In this document: in pieces, positions 6,711 to 14,872 of the stretch
Layout: each line of letters starts with the position of its first letter
Numbering within the stretch: the first letter of the stretch is position 1
DNA from: an uncultured Clostridia bacterium
Lineage (GTDB): Bacteria > Bacillota > Clostridia > Christensenellales > Borkfalkiaceae
Direction of reading: 5' to 3'
DNA: 24,861 nucleotides
Assembly: GCA_958419945.1 (NCBI GenBank)
Contig: CATZIC010000029.1
Location: 1-24,861, forward strand
Notes under the pieces: model-generated
Databases searched by the model: none
The model's input: only the letters and a program-made list of their open reading frames with translations
Told to the model about the DNA's origin: nothing
Made by a program: the position numbers and the translations under genes

Positions 6711-8441
6711 ATGAAAAGAAAGACTATGTTTATGGTTCAGGGTATAGTTTGCCTTGTTGCCGTCCTTGTAATCGGTGTTCTGAGCGTTTTTTCACCCATC
6801 AACGTGACCGTTTACCCAACGGAAGAGGATTTTATATATTTGGGAAAAGTTGTCGCCGGTTGTGAAAACGCTGAAGAATTAAGCGAATGGCTTGTGGAAA
6901 CAGCCGCATCATCGCAACAGCCTGCTAAGGAATTAACGGAAGATGATAAGGAATATCTTGCAAAAGTTGCACAAGCAGAAGCGGCTGAGGCGGCAGAAAA
7001 GGCTGAACTTGAAACAAAAATTTTGGCGTACGAGGCAGCCATTGAACTTGAAAAAACACTTAGGTTTAGTAGTAGCACAGAAAAAGAACATGCCGAATTA
7101 TTGAAAACGATTTCAGAAATGGAAAAGGAACTTGATAAGGCATTCGAAGGAAAAAAGGTCGCCGAATCGGTTGTTTTAAAAAGGCAGGCGGCGGTAGACG
7201 GACAATTTTACAAGGGCGTCGAAATATCGGTTCCTTTATTGGAGGCCTTGGTTAATATAAAAGGATTCATAAATCTTGATAAACTGATTACGGCAAACAA
7301 GGATCTTGACAAGCTAATTGCATCAAGCATTAATGGACTTGATGCGAGCGAAGAAGAGAAAAAGACTGAATTAACAAAATATTTAGCCGATAAGAAGAAT
7401 TATGAAGGGATAAACACTGATGCCGTGAAGGTAAGTATGTTCTTAACGGGAATTTATAACAAAGATTTGGAAGATGAAAAAGATTTGTTTTACAGCAACA
7501 AATATCGCATTATGTATCGGACAATCTACGAGGAAAATGCAGTGCTCGATCAAACCGGTTCGAATGGACTTATCGCTATTTCCGGATTGGTTGGTGTGTT
7601 GGTTTACATAATCTCGGTTATATGGCTGGTAATAAATGCTATTATCTCATTATTTAAAGCGTTAGTTTGTATTAAAAATCCCGACAAACTATATACGGGC
7701 GCTATAAAAGGCTTTAAAACTACAGGAACGCTTGTTTTAATCGGAATATTATCGGCTACGTGCATGGGTAGCGCAAGTTTGAATGCGATTGGCATAATTA
7801 TGCTCGTCCTTGTATTTTGCGTCTATCTTCTTAATGGGTTTGCCGTTCGGACGGAAAAACGTAGCAAGGAAGAAAACCTTTGGTATAATATCACACAGGG
7901 TGCCGCCCTCTTATGTTCTGTTGCCGCATTGGTTGCTATTTTACTTTTGATTGCAGGAAATCCTTACGATACTTATAATGCGTCCTTACTTGCAAGTTTA
8001 CAGAAAGGTAAAGATATTATAAATGCCCAAAAAATTGCTTCATATGGCATAGGAATTTTCAATTTGTTTGCTATTTTTGCATGTGGTTTAGTTATGGCTA
8101 TATCCCTCCGTAAGATGGCGTGCATAGGTGGCACAAAAAAATTAGATATCGAAATTTTGGGAAGATTAACCGTACTTGCCTATATTATTGAAGGCGTTTT
8201 GATAATCGCAACACTCGTGTTAATGATTATGGGTGTTTCATTAGGAAGCGCTGCGATAGTCGCATTGATTATGTTCGTTGTTATGTTGGGATTACAGATT
8301 GCCACTAAGATACTTTGTAAGAAATTTGTAACAAATCTAAGGGAAACTGAAATTGCAGATCTTCAAAATGCCGCTTATTATGATGAAAAAGTATCAACCG
8401 TACAGCCACAACAAGTTGTAACGGAAGGAACTGAAAATTAA
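6711..8441 (+). CDS. Multi-pass membrane protein with extracytoplasmic coiled-coil domain
   Basis: The family of this 576-residue protein is not recognised. One transmembrane helix at about residues 7-27 is followed by a charged region of roughly 250 residues rich in Ala, Glu and Lys (for example AQAEAAEAAEKAELETK), predicted as coiled coil. About seven more helices follow from residue 286 onward, and there is a short polar C-terminal tail. By the positive-inside rule the coiled-coil region should lie outside the membrane. The start is supported by GAGAGG upstream and a strong promoter. The divergent small XRE regulator suggests tight repression and release under some signal. The arrangement resembles that at 23531-24802, although the proteins are not obviously related. 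Confidence 0.8.
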   Translation: MKRKTMFMVQGIVCLVAVLVIGVLSVFSPINVTVYPTEEDFIYLGKVVAGCENAEELSEWLVETAASSQQPAKELTEDDKEYLAKVAQAEAAEAAEKAELETKILAYEAAIELEKTLRFSSSTEKEHAELLKTISEMEKELDKAFEGKKVAESVVLKRQAAVDGQFYKGVEISVPLLEALVNIKGFINLDKLITANKDLDKLIASSINGLDASEEEKKTELTKYLADKKNYEGINTDAVKVSMFLTGIYNKDLEDEKDLFYSNKYRIMYRTIYEENAVLDQTGSNGLIAISGLVGVLVYIISVIWLVINAIISLFKALVCIKNPDKLYTGAIKGFKTTGTLVLIGILSATCMGSASLNAIGIIMLVLVFCVYLLNGFAVRTEKRSKEENLWYNITQGAALLCSVAALVAILLLIAGNPYDTYNASLLASLQKGKDIINAQKIASYGIGIFNLFAIFACGLVMAISLRKMACIGGTKKLDIEILGRLTVLAYIIEGVLIIATLVLMIMGVSLGSAAIVALIMFVVMLGLQIATKILCKKFVTNLRETEIADLQNAAYYDEKVSTVQPQQVVTEGTEN

Positions 8442-8453
8442 CGGATACAATAA

Positions 8454-8486
8454 AAAAGTGGGCTATAAGTCGGTTATTGCACCTAT
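8454..8486 (+). repeat. CTATAAG-core interspersed repeat, copy R1
   Basis: The first of five related intergenic copies. It reads AAAAGTGGGCTATAAG followed by TCGGTTATTGCACCTAT. The other copies are at 11765-11790 (+), 12962-12988 (-), 13431-13454 (+) and 16123-16147 (-). The consensus core is GGGGCTATAAGCCGATTA, whose GGCT-ATA-AGCC part can form a small hairpin. Confidence 0.65.
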
Positions 8487-8691
8487 CGGGGCAATGAAAT
8501 ATCTACGATATGAAATACTCCTTGCGATGCATTGTGAATTTAGAGTAATTATTAAGGACGGTGCCGATAGACTTTTGTAAGCCCCCCACTAACAGATAAT
8601 ACTGCTTATCTTTCCCGCCCGCCCCACAAACTAACAAAGGCACCATGTAGATGGCTCACTAAGAACGAAGTAAAGCAACTTATTAGTCCAC

Positions 8692-8786
8692 CGTCATTGC
8701 GAGGAGCGAAAGCACCATGGCAATCCAGACACCAAAGTTATCTCTATTTTTGGATTGCCACGGCAATAAGATTTCTCGCAATGACG
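8692..8786. repeat. REP-like palindromic element, full copy
   Basis: Outer arms CGTCATTGCGAG (8692-8703) and CTCGCAATGACG (8775-8786) are perfect inverted repeats. Inner arms TGGCAATCCA (8718-8727) and TGGATTGCCA (8751-8760) are also perfect. This GTCATTGCGAG...GGCAATCC form is a widely dispersed bacterial repeat of the kind moved by REP-associated tyrosine transposases. No transposase gene is present in the window. Confidence 0.85.
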
Positions 8787-8830
8787 AAAATGGGGGGGCA
8801 AAACTACAATCTACGAATTTTAAGGCATAA

Positions 8831-8870
8831 AAAAGTCTGCTGTGTTTGTATCATAGCGGGCTTTTCCTTT
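8831..8870 (+). terminator. Intrinsic terminator upstream of nucleoside operon
   Basis: AAAAGTCTGCT (8831-8841) pairs with AGCGGGCTTTT (8855-8865), including three G-U type pairs, and is followed by a T-rich CCTTTT tail. It lies about 390 bases after the membrane protein gene, so it may end either that long mRNA or an unannotated small RNA. Confidence 0.6.
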
Positions 8871-8953
8871 TACTAAAAAATCCGAGTGTGAACCGAGTCT
8901 ATAGAGGAGTAAATAATAACCTAAAAATATAATAAACCTTTTTCGTTTCGCTA

Positions 8954-8983
8954 TTGACAAAGACGGGGGCTTCGTGATATACT
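8954..8983 (+). promoter_or_regulatory. Promoter of the nucleoside salvage operon
   Basis: TTGACA (8954-8959) and TATACT (8978-8983) are separated by 18 bases. Transcription should begin near 8990, giving a leader of about 36 bases with the ribosome binding site AGGAAGG. No clear operator palindrome was seen around it. Confidence 0.7.
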
Positions 8984-9025
8984 TATTTTCGTAGCACAAT
9001 GCTAACACAACGCAGGAAGGTAGAT

Positions 9026-10303
9026 ATGAAACTAAACTACAAACGTACTATTTTGGTCGGGTTTGCGTTCTTTTTAATCTGTGCATTTTGGCAGGCGTAC
9101 GACACGATCGTTCCGTTGATTTTAACCAACAAGTTTAAAATGAGTCAAACCTGGTCGGGCGTTATCATGGCACTTGACAATATTTTCGCCGTATTTATGC
9201 TTCCGCTGTTTGGAAACATTTCCGATAAATCCCGTTCAAAATTCGGCCGCCGCACACCTTTTATTTTTATAGGTACCATTTCGGCTGTAATTTTCTTCAC
9301 GCTTTTAGGGTTTGTAAATTCCCTCGTGATGTTCATTATTTTCCTACTTTTATCTTTGGTATCGATGGCAATATTCCGCTCTCCTGCGGTTGCTCTTATG
9401 CCGGACGTAACCATTAAGCCTTTAAGGTCAAAAGCAAACGCTATTATAAACCTTATGGGCACGATAGGCGGTATCATAATTTTGCTTTTTGCAACGGTGT
9501 TTAAGACGAGCGAAGAAGGCAAAACCGATTTCCGTTTTTACATAATCGCGGTCTGCGGCGTAATGATAGTTGCGCTTATTGCCTTTCTTCTCACCGTTAA
9601 AGAGCCCCTTTGGGCAAGGGAGATGCAGGAAGAAACGGAAAGGCTTGGCTGCGACAAGGAAACAGAAGAGCGTGATACCACAGGCGGCAAACTTACGAAA
9701 AGTCAGCTTGTTTCCCTTATTTTGATATTGGCGTCCGTCGCTTTATGGTACATAGGCTACAATGCCGTAACTTCAAAATATTCCGTTTACGCTTCCGATT
9801 ATCTCGGCGTAAACTATGCTACCACCCTTCTTCTTGCTCAGGCGGCGGCTGTTATAAGTTACATTCCCGTAGGTCTTATCGCTTCTAAGCTTGGCAGAAA
9901 GAAAACCATTCTTGTCGGCGTGCTTTTGCTTTTCTGCTCATTTTTAGGCGCAGCGTTTATAAAGAAGGGAAGCCCCGCACCTATTATGTACGTACTCTTT
10001 GCGTTAGCGGGTATCGGTTGGGCGACCATAAACGTAAACTCCTTCCCGATGGTTGTCGAACTTGCAAAAGGTTCGGACGTAGGTAAATACACCGGCTACT
10101 ATTACACTGCTTCCATGGCGGCGCAAATCGTAACCCCCGTCGTTTCCGGTGCCTTTATGGACCTTTGGGGATATCAAACCCTCTTCCCGTACGCAACCAT
10201 TTTCGTAGGTCTTGCTTTCATAACTATGTTCTTCGTTAAACACGGCGACAGTAAGCCTGAAGCAAAGAAAGGGCTTGAAGCTTTGGACGTTCAGGACGAC
10301 TAA
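9026..10303 (+). CDS. MFS transporter, probable nucleoside or sugar importer
   Basis: This 425-residue protein has the pattern of 12 transmembrane helices of the major facilitator superfamily. A motif A-like loop GNISDKSRSKFGRRTPFIF lies between helices 2 and 3 (residues 63-81), a form close to SLC45/GPH-like sugar transporters. The start at 9026 is preferred over the ATG at 8999 because AGGAAGG sits just before it and 8999 would leave a leader of only nine bases. It is the first gene of an operon of nucleoside-degrading enzymes, so its substrate is probably nucleosides or deoxynucleosides. That assignment comes from context, not from residues. Confidence 0.85.
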   Translation: MKLNYKRTILVGFAFFLICAFWQAYDTIVPLILTNKFKMSQTWSGVIMALDNIFAVFMLPLFGNISDKSRSKFGRRTPFIFIGTISAVIFFTLLGFVNSLVMFIIFLLLSLVSMAIFRSPAVALMPDVTIKPLRSKANAIINLMGTIGGIIILLFATVFKTSEEGKTDFRFYIIAVCGVMIVALIAFLLTVKEPLWAREMQEETERLGCDKETEERDTTGGKLTKSQLVSLILILASVALWYIGYNAVTSKYSVYASDYLGVNYATTLLLAQAAAVISYIPVGLIASKLGRKKTILVGVLLLFCSFLGAAFIKKGSPAPIMYVLFALAGIGWATINVNSFPMVVELAKGSDVGKYTGYYYTASMAAQIVTPVVSGAFMDLWGYQTLFPYATIFVGLAFITMFFVKHGDSKPEAKKGLEALDVQDD

Positions 10304-10373
10304 AAGACGACTTAGTAAAGCCATTAGATAACGACTAAAAATAACACTGAAAAAATAAATGGAGAATTATTTT

Positions 10374-11030
10374 ATGGATATTAAAGAAATTTTATCGAAA
10401 TGCGACCACACGTTGCTCGGTCAAACGGCAACCTGGCAGGATATTAAAGCCATTTGCGACGACGGCATGAAATACGCCACCGCAAGCGTTTGTATTCCGC
10501 CTTGTTACGTAAAACAGGCAAAAGAATACGTGGGCGAAAAACTTAAAATCTGCACGGTTATAGGCTTCCCCAACGGCTATAACACCACTGCGGTTAAGGT
10601 TTTCGAAACCAAAGAGGCGTTAGCTGAAGGCGCGGACGAAATCGATATGGTTATAAATATCGGCGCTTTAAAGGAGGGCAAACTCGATTTTGTCAAAAAT
10701 GAAATTTCAGAGCTTAAAAAGGCTTGCGGCGATAAGATTTTGAAGGTAATTATCGAAACTTGCCTGCTTACTGACGAAGAAAAGATTACTATGTGCCGCC
10801 TTGTAACCGAGGCGGGCGCGGATTACATCAAAACTTCTACAGGCTTTTCAACAAACGGCGCAACCTTACAAGACGTAAAACTTATGCGTGAAAACGTAGG
10901 CGAAAATGTTCTTGTAAAGGCTGCCGGCGGAATTAAGGATTTGAAGGACGCCGAGGACTTTCTAAACATCGGCGCATCGAGGCTTGGCACAAGCAGAGTC
11001 GTCAAAGCCGTAAAAGCACTTGAAAAATAA
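10374..11030 (+). CDS. deoC: Deoxyribose-phosphate aldolase
   Basis: This 218-residue class I aldolase cleaves 2-deoxyribose 5-phosphate into acetaldehyde and glyceraldehyde 3-phosphate. The Schiff-base lysine lies in YIKTSTGFST, the second active-site lysine in VKAAGGIKD, and the catalytic aspartate in EIDMVINIGALKEG, all standard for DeoC. The length matches bacterial enzymes of about 220 residues. The ATG at 10374 is used because the ATG at 10359 overlaps the GGAG ribosome binding site. It completes the breakdown of deoxynucleosides started by the phosphorylases and DeoB encoded downstream. Confidence 0.96.
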   Translation: MDIKEILSKCDHTLLGQTATWQDIKAICDDGMKYATASVCIPPCYVKQAKEYVGEKLKICTVIGFPNGYNTTAVKVFETKEALAEGADEIDMVINIGALKEGKLDFVKNEISELKKACGDKILKVIIETCLLTDEEKITMCRLVTEAGADYIKTSTGFSTNGATLQDVKLMRENVGENVLVKAAGGIKDLKDAEDFLNIGASRLGTSRVVKAVKALEK

Positions 11031-11051
11031 ATTAAAAAAGGAATTATAATT

Positions 11052-11759
11052 ATGTCAACACCACATATTACTGCAAATAAAGGGGATTTCGCAAAAACGG
11101 TTTTAATGCCCGGCGATCCCAAACGTTCGGCATTTATTGCTAAAAACTACCTTGAAAACGCCGTTCTTGTTAACGACGTAAGAGGTGTTCAGGGCTACAC
11201 CGGATATTATAAAGGTAAAAAAGTTTCGGTTATGGCTTCCGGTATGGGACAGCCTGCAATCGGCATTTATTCTTACGAACTTTTTAAATTTTACGACGTT
11301 TCAAGCATTATAAGAATAGGTTCCTGCGGTTCTTTCGATAAAGACCTTAGGGTAAGAGACATTATTTTGGCTATGGGCGCTTGTACGGACGGCAACTTTG
11401 CACACCAATACAGGCTTCCCGGAACCTTCGCCCCCATTGCGGACTTCGGACTTTTGAAAGCCGCAGCTGCCGAATGCGACAAGATGGGTGTAAACTACAA
11501 AGTCGGCAATATTTTGTCATCCGACATTTTTTACGACGACGCGAACAGCGGTATGGATTGGGCTAAAATGGGCGTTTTAGGCGTGGAAATGGAATCCGCA
11601 GCCCTTTACTCAAATGCGGCACGCCTCGGCAAAAAGGCACTTTGCATCTGCACGGTAAGCGATTCTTTCGTTCACCCCGAGGATAACACCACCGCAGAAG
11701 AAAGGCAGAATTCCTTCACGAAAATGATGGAAATTGCACTTACTATTGCGGAGGAATAA
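11052..11759 (+). CDS. deoD: Purine-nucleoside phosphorylase, DeoD type
   Basis: This 235-residue hexameric-type phosphorylase converts purine (deoxy)nucleosides plus phosphate to free base and (deoxy)ribose 1-phosphate. Phosphate-binding segments MPGDPKRS, VNDVRGVQGYTG and IIRIGSCGS are present. VEMESAALY binds the sugar, and the catalytic aspartate is in CTVSDSF, where the E. coli enzyme has TVSDHI. AAGGAA lies before the ATG. The gene sits 21 bases after deoC. Confidence 0.96.
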   Translation: MSTPHITANKGDFAKTVLMPGDPKRSAFIAKNYLENAVLVNDVRGVQGYTGYYKGKKVSVMASGMGQPAIGIYSYELFKFYDVSSIIRIGSCGSFDKDLRVRDIILAMGACTDGNFAHQYRLPGTFAPIADFGLLKAAAAECDKMGVNYKVGNILSSDIFYDDANSGMDWAKMGVLGVEMESAALYSNAARLGKKALCICTVSDSFVHPEDNTTAEERQNSFTKMMEIALTIAEE

Positions 11760-11764
11760 TCTAC

Positions 11765-11790
11765 AAAAGTCTGTCTATAAGTCGATTATT
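11765..11790 (+). repeat. CTATAAG-core interspersed repeat, copy R2
   Basis: AAAAGTCTGTCTATAAGTCG followed by ATTATT, lying between deoD and deoB. Copy R3, in opposite orientation, lies at the end of deoB, so the two bracket that gene as inverted repeats. Confidence 0.6.
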
Positions 11791-11808
11791 AAGTATAAAG
11801 AGGTCAAA

Positions 11809-12966
11809 ATGAAAAGACTGTTTTTAATTGTTTTGGATAGTTTCGGCATAGGCGAAGAACCCGACGCCTATTTATGGAACGACGAAGGCAGTAACACTTT
11901 GGGCGCCATAAGGGAACACGAAAACTTCAACTGCCCTAATATGGAAAAGTTGGGCTTGTTTAATATAGACGGCGTTGGCGGCGGAATATCAAATCCCCTT
12001 GCGGCGCACGCAAGAATGCGTGAATCTTCTATGGGTAAAGACACCACGATAGGGCATTGGGAAATCGCGGGTATCATTTCGCCAAAACCGCTGCCCACGT
12101 ATCCAAACGGCTTTCCCGAAGAAGTTGTTAAGGAGTTTGAGCGCCTGACGGGCAGGAAAACTTTGTGCAATCTTCCTTATTCCGGTACCGAGGTCATCAA
12201 AGACTACGGCGAGGAAAGCATTAAAACGGGCGCGCTTATCATTTATACTTCCGCGGACAGCGTATTTCAGATTGCCGCACACGAGGACGTTGTTCCCGTG
12301 CCCGAACTTTATAAATATTGCGAGATCGCACGAAACCTTTTGCAGGGCGAACACGGCGTAGGAAGGGTTATTGCAAGACCTTTCGAAGGCGAATATCCAT
12401 TTAAGCGTACGGCAAGAAGGCACGACTACTCACTTATACCGCCCAAGAACACCATGCTCGACCTTTTGATGAAAGCGGGCTACGATACCATTTCGATAGG
12501 CAAAATTTACGATATTTTTGCGGGTAAGTCTTTGTCGGAATCAAATAGGACGGTGTCAAACGCCGACGGCATGCAGAAAACCATGGCTATGATAGAACGC
12601 GACTTTAACGGCATTTGTTTTACGAACCTCGTTGACTTCGATATGCTTTACGGGCACAGAAACGATATTGCGGGTTACGCAAAAGCCGCAACCGAGTTCG
12701 ATAAGTGGTTAGGGGAATTTTTACCTAAACTTAAGGACGAAGATCTTCTTATGATTACCGCAGACCACGGTTGCGACCCGAAAACCCCTTCCACCGACCA
12801 TTCGAGGGAATACGTTCCCATGCTTTTATACGGAAAGGGAATTAAGTCCGTGAACCTAGGCACCCGTCCTACTTTTTCGGATATGTCGGCAACCGTTTTG
12901 GAATATTTCGGCGTGGATAAAGAGGACACCATGGGCACAAGCTTTTTAAAGGAAGTAACCGAATAA
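11809..12966 (+). CDS. deoB: Phosphopentomutase
   Basis: This 385-residue alkaline-phosphatase-superfamily enzyme interconverts (deoxy)ribose 1-phosphate and 5-phosphate using Mn2+. Metal ligands are visible in IVLDSFGIGEEPDA at the N-terminus and ITADHGCDPKTPSTDHSRE near the C-terminus. The phospho-acceptor threonine lies in SSMGKDTTIGHWE. The start at 11809 follows AGAGGT by six bases; the frame extends further upstream into deoD but without support. The product links the two phosphorylases to DeoC. Its stop codon lies within repeat R3. Confidence 0.96.
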   Translation: MKRLFLIVLDSFGIGEEPDAYLWNDEGSNTLGAIREHENFNCPNMEKLGLFNIDGVGGGISNPLAAHARMRESSMGKDTTIGHWEIAGIISPKPLPTYPNGFPEEVVKEFERLTGRKTLCNLPYSGTEVIKDYGEESIKTGALIIYTSADSVFQIAAHEDVVPVPELYKYCEIARNLLQGEHGVGRVIARPFEGEYPFKRTARRHDYSLIPPKNTMLDLLMKAGYDTISIGKIYDIFAGKSLSESNRTVSNADGMQKTMAMIERDFNGICFTNLVDFDMLYGHRNDIAGYAKAATEFDKWLGEFLPKLKDEDLLMITADHGCDPKTPSTDHSREYVPMLLYGKGIKSVNLGTRPTFSDMSATVLEYFGVDKEDTMGTSFLKEVTE

Positions 12967-12988
12967 TCGGCTTATAGCCCCACTTTTT
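12962..12988 (-). repeat. CTATAAG-core interspersed repeat, copy R3
   Basis: On the minus strand it reads AAAAAGTGGGGCTATAAGCC followed by GATTATT, the closest copy to consensus. It overlaps the stop codon of deoB and precedes cdd. Confidence 0.65.
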
Positions 12989-13008
12989 AAAATTGTAAGG
13001 TGAAAATT

Positions 13009-13413
13009 ATGACCAATATAGAATTATTACAAAAGGCAATAGAAGCAAGAAACAGTTCCTATGCCCCGTACTCCGGTTTTCAGGTCGGTGCGGCGCTACT
13101 TACGGCAGACGGAAAGGTTTACACGGGCGCAAATATCGAAAATGCTGCGTACACCCCTACCATTTGTGCGGAAAGGGTTGCATTTTTTAAAGCGGTAAAC
13201 TTAGGCGAAAGAAATTTTGCAAAAATTGCCATTACGGGCGGAAAAAGCGGAGAAACCGCAGGCTTTTGTGCCCCGTGCGGGGTTTGCCGTCAGGTTATGG
13301 CGGAGTTCTGCACTGATGATTTCGAGATAATTTTAGGCACGCCCGACGATATAAAAGTATATACGCTTAAAGAAATTTTGCCCGATTACTTTGGACCCAA
13401 AAACTTAAAGTAA
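13009..13413 (+). CDS. cdd: Cytidine deaminase
   Basis: This 134-residue zinc enzyme deaminates cytidine and deoxycytidine to uridine and deoxyuridine. TICAERVAFF carries the first zinc cysteine and the catalytic glutamate, and PCGVCRQVMAEF carries the other two zinc cysteines, the tetrameric CCC form. SSYAPYSGFQVGAALL and GANIENAAY bind the nucleoside. The start at 13009 follows AAGGTG by six bases, in preference to the GTG at 13000 that forms part of that site. Its uridine products feed the next gene's phosphorylase. Confidence 0.96.
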   Translation: MTNIELLQKAIEARNSSYAPYSGFQVGAALLTADGKVYTGANIENAAYTPTICAERVAFFKAVNLGERNFAKIAITGGKSGETAGFCAPCGVCRQVMAEFCTDDFEIILGTPDDIKVYTLKEILPDYFGPKNLK

Positions 13414-13430
13414 ATCATTTAAAATTTGCC

Positions 13431-13454
13431 AAAAATCGGTCTATAAGCCGATTA
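13431..13454 (+). repeat. CTATAAG-core interspersed repeat, copy R4
   Basis: AATCGG (13434-13439) and CCGATT (13448-13453) form a perfect six-base stem around TCTATAAG. It is followed by AAAGGCACC, similar to the GCACC after R1. Confidence 0.6.
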
Positions 13455-13469
13455 AAGGCACCTAAAACT

Positions 13470-13487
13470 TGCCGAAAGGCATTTTTT
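13470..13487 (+). terminator. Weak terminator-like hairpin between cdd and the phosphorylase gene
   Basis: TGCC-GAAA-GGCA (13470-13481) is followed by six T residues. The stem has only four pairs but a stable GAAA loop, and AAAACT/AGTTTT may extend the structure. An upstream GGCA at 13457-13460 could compete for TGCC. It may cause partial termination inside the operon. Confidence 0.35.
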
Positions 13488-13520
13488 AGTTTTAAAAATC
13501 AATTAAGGAAACGTGATAAT

Positions 13521-14822
13521 ATGAGAATGTACGACATTATAAAGAAAAAACGGGACGGCAGTAGACTAACGGACGAAGAGATCCGCTGGTTTATAGAAAG
13601 TTACGTTAAAGGGGAAATCCCGGACTATCAGGTATCTGCGCTACTTATGGCGATTTACTTCCGTGGCATGGATATTGACGAGACCGCGGCTTTAACCATG
13701 GCGGTAAGGGATTCCGGCGATAGATTGGACTTTTCCGACGTAAACGGTATCCGCGTAGATAAACATTCCACGGGCGGCGTAGGGGATAAAACAAGCCTTA
13801 TCGTTGCGCCTATCGTTGCAACCCTCGGCGTTAAAGTTGCAAAAATGAGCGGCAGGGGGTTAGGTCATACCGGCGGAACGGTGGACAAACTTGAGTCTAT
13901 ACCCGGTTTCAGAACCGACCTTGACAAAAAGGAATTTATTGACGTCGTAAATAAAACCGGCATTGCAATCGTAGGACAAAGTGCGGAACTTGCCCCTGCG
14001 GACAAACTTTTGTATGCATTAAGGGACGTTACCGCAACCGTTGAAAGTATGCCTTTAATAGTTTCAAGCATTATGGGCAAAAAACTTGCCGCAGACGACG
14101 ATTGCATAGTTTTAGACGTAAAAACCGGCAGCGGTTCTTTTATGAAGACGGTAGAGGACAGTAAAACCCTTGCTTCTATGATGGTAGATATCGGTAAAAA
14201 GGCCGGCAAAAAGATGCTTGCACTCATTACCGATATGGATAGGCCGCTAGGCAACAATATCGGTAACACGTTAGAAGTTATAGAAGCTGTAAAAACCCTT
14301 AACGGCGAAGGCCCCGAAGATCTTACCGAAATCTGTATAGCGCTTGCCGCAAACATGCTAAACTTAGCGGGCATGGGAAGTTATGAGGAATGCGTGGAAA
14401 AGATCAAAGGGGTTATTGCGGATAGAAGCGCATTAAACACTTTTGCCCAAATGGTTAAAGCGCAGGGCGGCGACGAAAGAGTTATTTATAACACCGAACT
14501 TTTCGAAAAAGCAAAATTCTCACACCAAGTTTTATCTTGTGAAGAAGGTTATATCCACTCGGTCGATACCGAAGGCTACGGACTTTCCGCACTCGTTTTA
14601 GGCGCGGGCAGAAACACCAAAGAGGACGTTATAGATTATTCCGCAGGCATAATATTAAGTAAAAAGACCGGCGACTTTGTGAAAAAGGGAGAGGTTATTG
14701 CAACCCTATATTCTAACGACGAAACTAAGTTTACAGAGAGCGAAAACCGCCTTATAAAAGCAACGGTTATAAATCCCGAAAAACCCGCCTATAGGCCGAT
14801 TATCTTAGGAAAAGTTGAATAG
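13521..14822 (+). CDS. pdp: Pyrimidine-nucleoside phosphorylase
   Basis: This 433-residue enzyme converts uridine, thymidine and deoxyuridine plus phosphate to the base and (deoxy)ribose 1-phosphate. The family signature is present as KHSTGGVGDKTSLIVAP followed by MSGRGLGHTGGTVDKLES. The length equals that of Bacillus Pdp (about 433) and MRMYDIIKKKRDG is the usual start. A strict thymidine phosphorylase (DeoA) is the alternative; the Bacillota-type sequence favours the broad-specificity form. The ribosome binding site (AAGGAAA) is distant and poor, and a possible attenuator precedes the gene, so expression may be lower than that of its neighbours. Confidence 0.94.
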   Translation: MRMYDIIKKKRDGSRLTDEEIRWFIESYVKGEIPDYQVSALLMAIYFRGMDIDETAALTMAVRDSGDRLDFSDVNGIRVDKHSTGGVGDKTSLIVAPIVATLGVKVAKMSGRGLGHTGGTVDKLESIPGFRTDLDKKEFIDVVNKTGIAIVGQSAELAPADKLLYALRDVTATVESMPLIVSSIMGKKLAADDDCIVLDVKTGSGSFMKTVEDSKTLASMMVDIGKKAGKKMLALITDMDRPLGNNIGNTLEVIEAVKTLNGEGPEDLTEICIALAANMLNLAGMGSYEECVEKIKGVIADRSALNTFAQMVKAQGGDERVIYNTELFEKAKFSHQVLSCEEGYIHSVDTEGYGLSALVLGAGRNTKEDVIDYSAGIILSKKTGDFVKKGEVIATLYSNDETKFTESENRLIKATVINPEKPAYRPIILGKVE

Positions 14823-14872
14823 TCGTATACCTAAAAAAGACAAATTTTATAACACACGACACAGGAAAAATT

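Larger units (their letters stand above)
8442..9025. other. Long intergenic region with repeats, terminator and promoter
   Basis: No convincing gene was found in these 584 bases. They hold one CTATAAG-core repeat (8454-8486), a REP-like palindrome (8692-8786), a seven-G run just after it, a terminator hairpin (8831-8870) and the promoter of the nucleoside operon (8954-8983). The stretch 8490-8690 shows only weak hairpins such as AGATAA/TTATCT near 8598. Confidence 0.6.
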
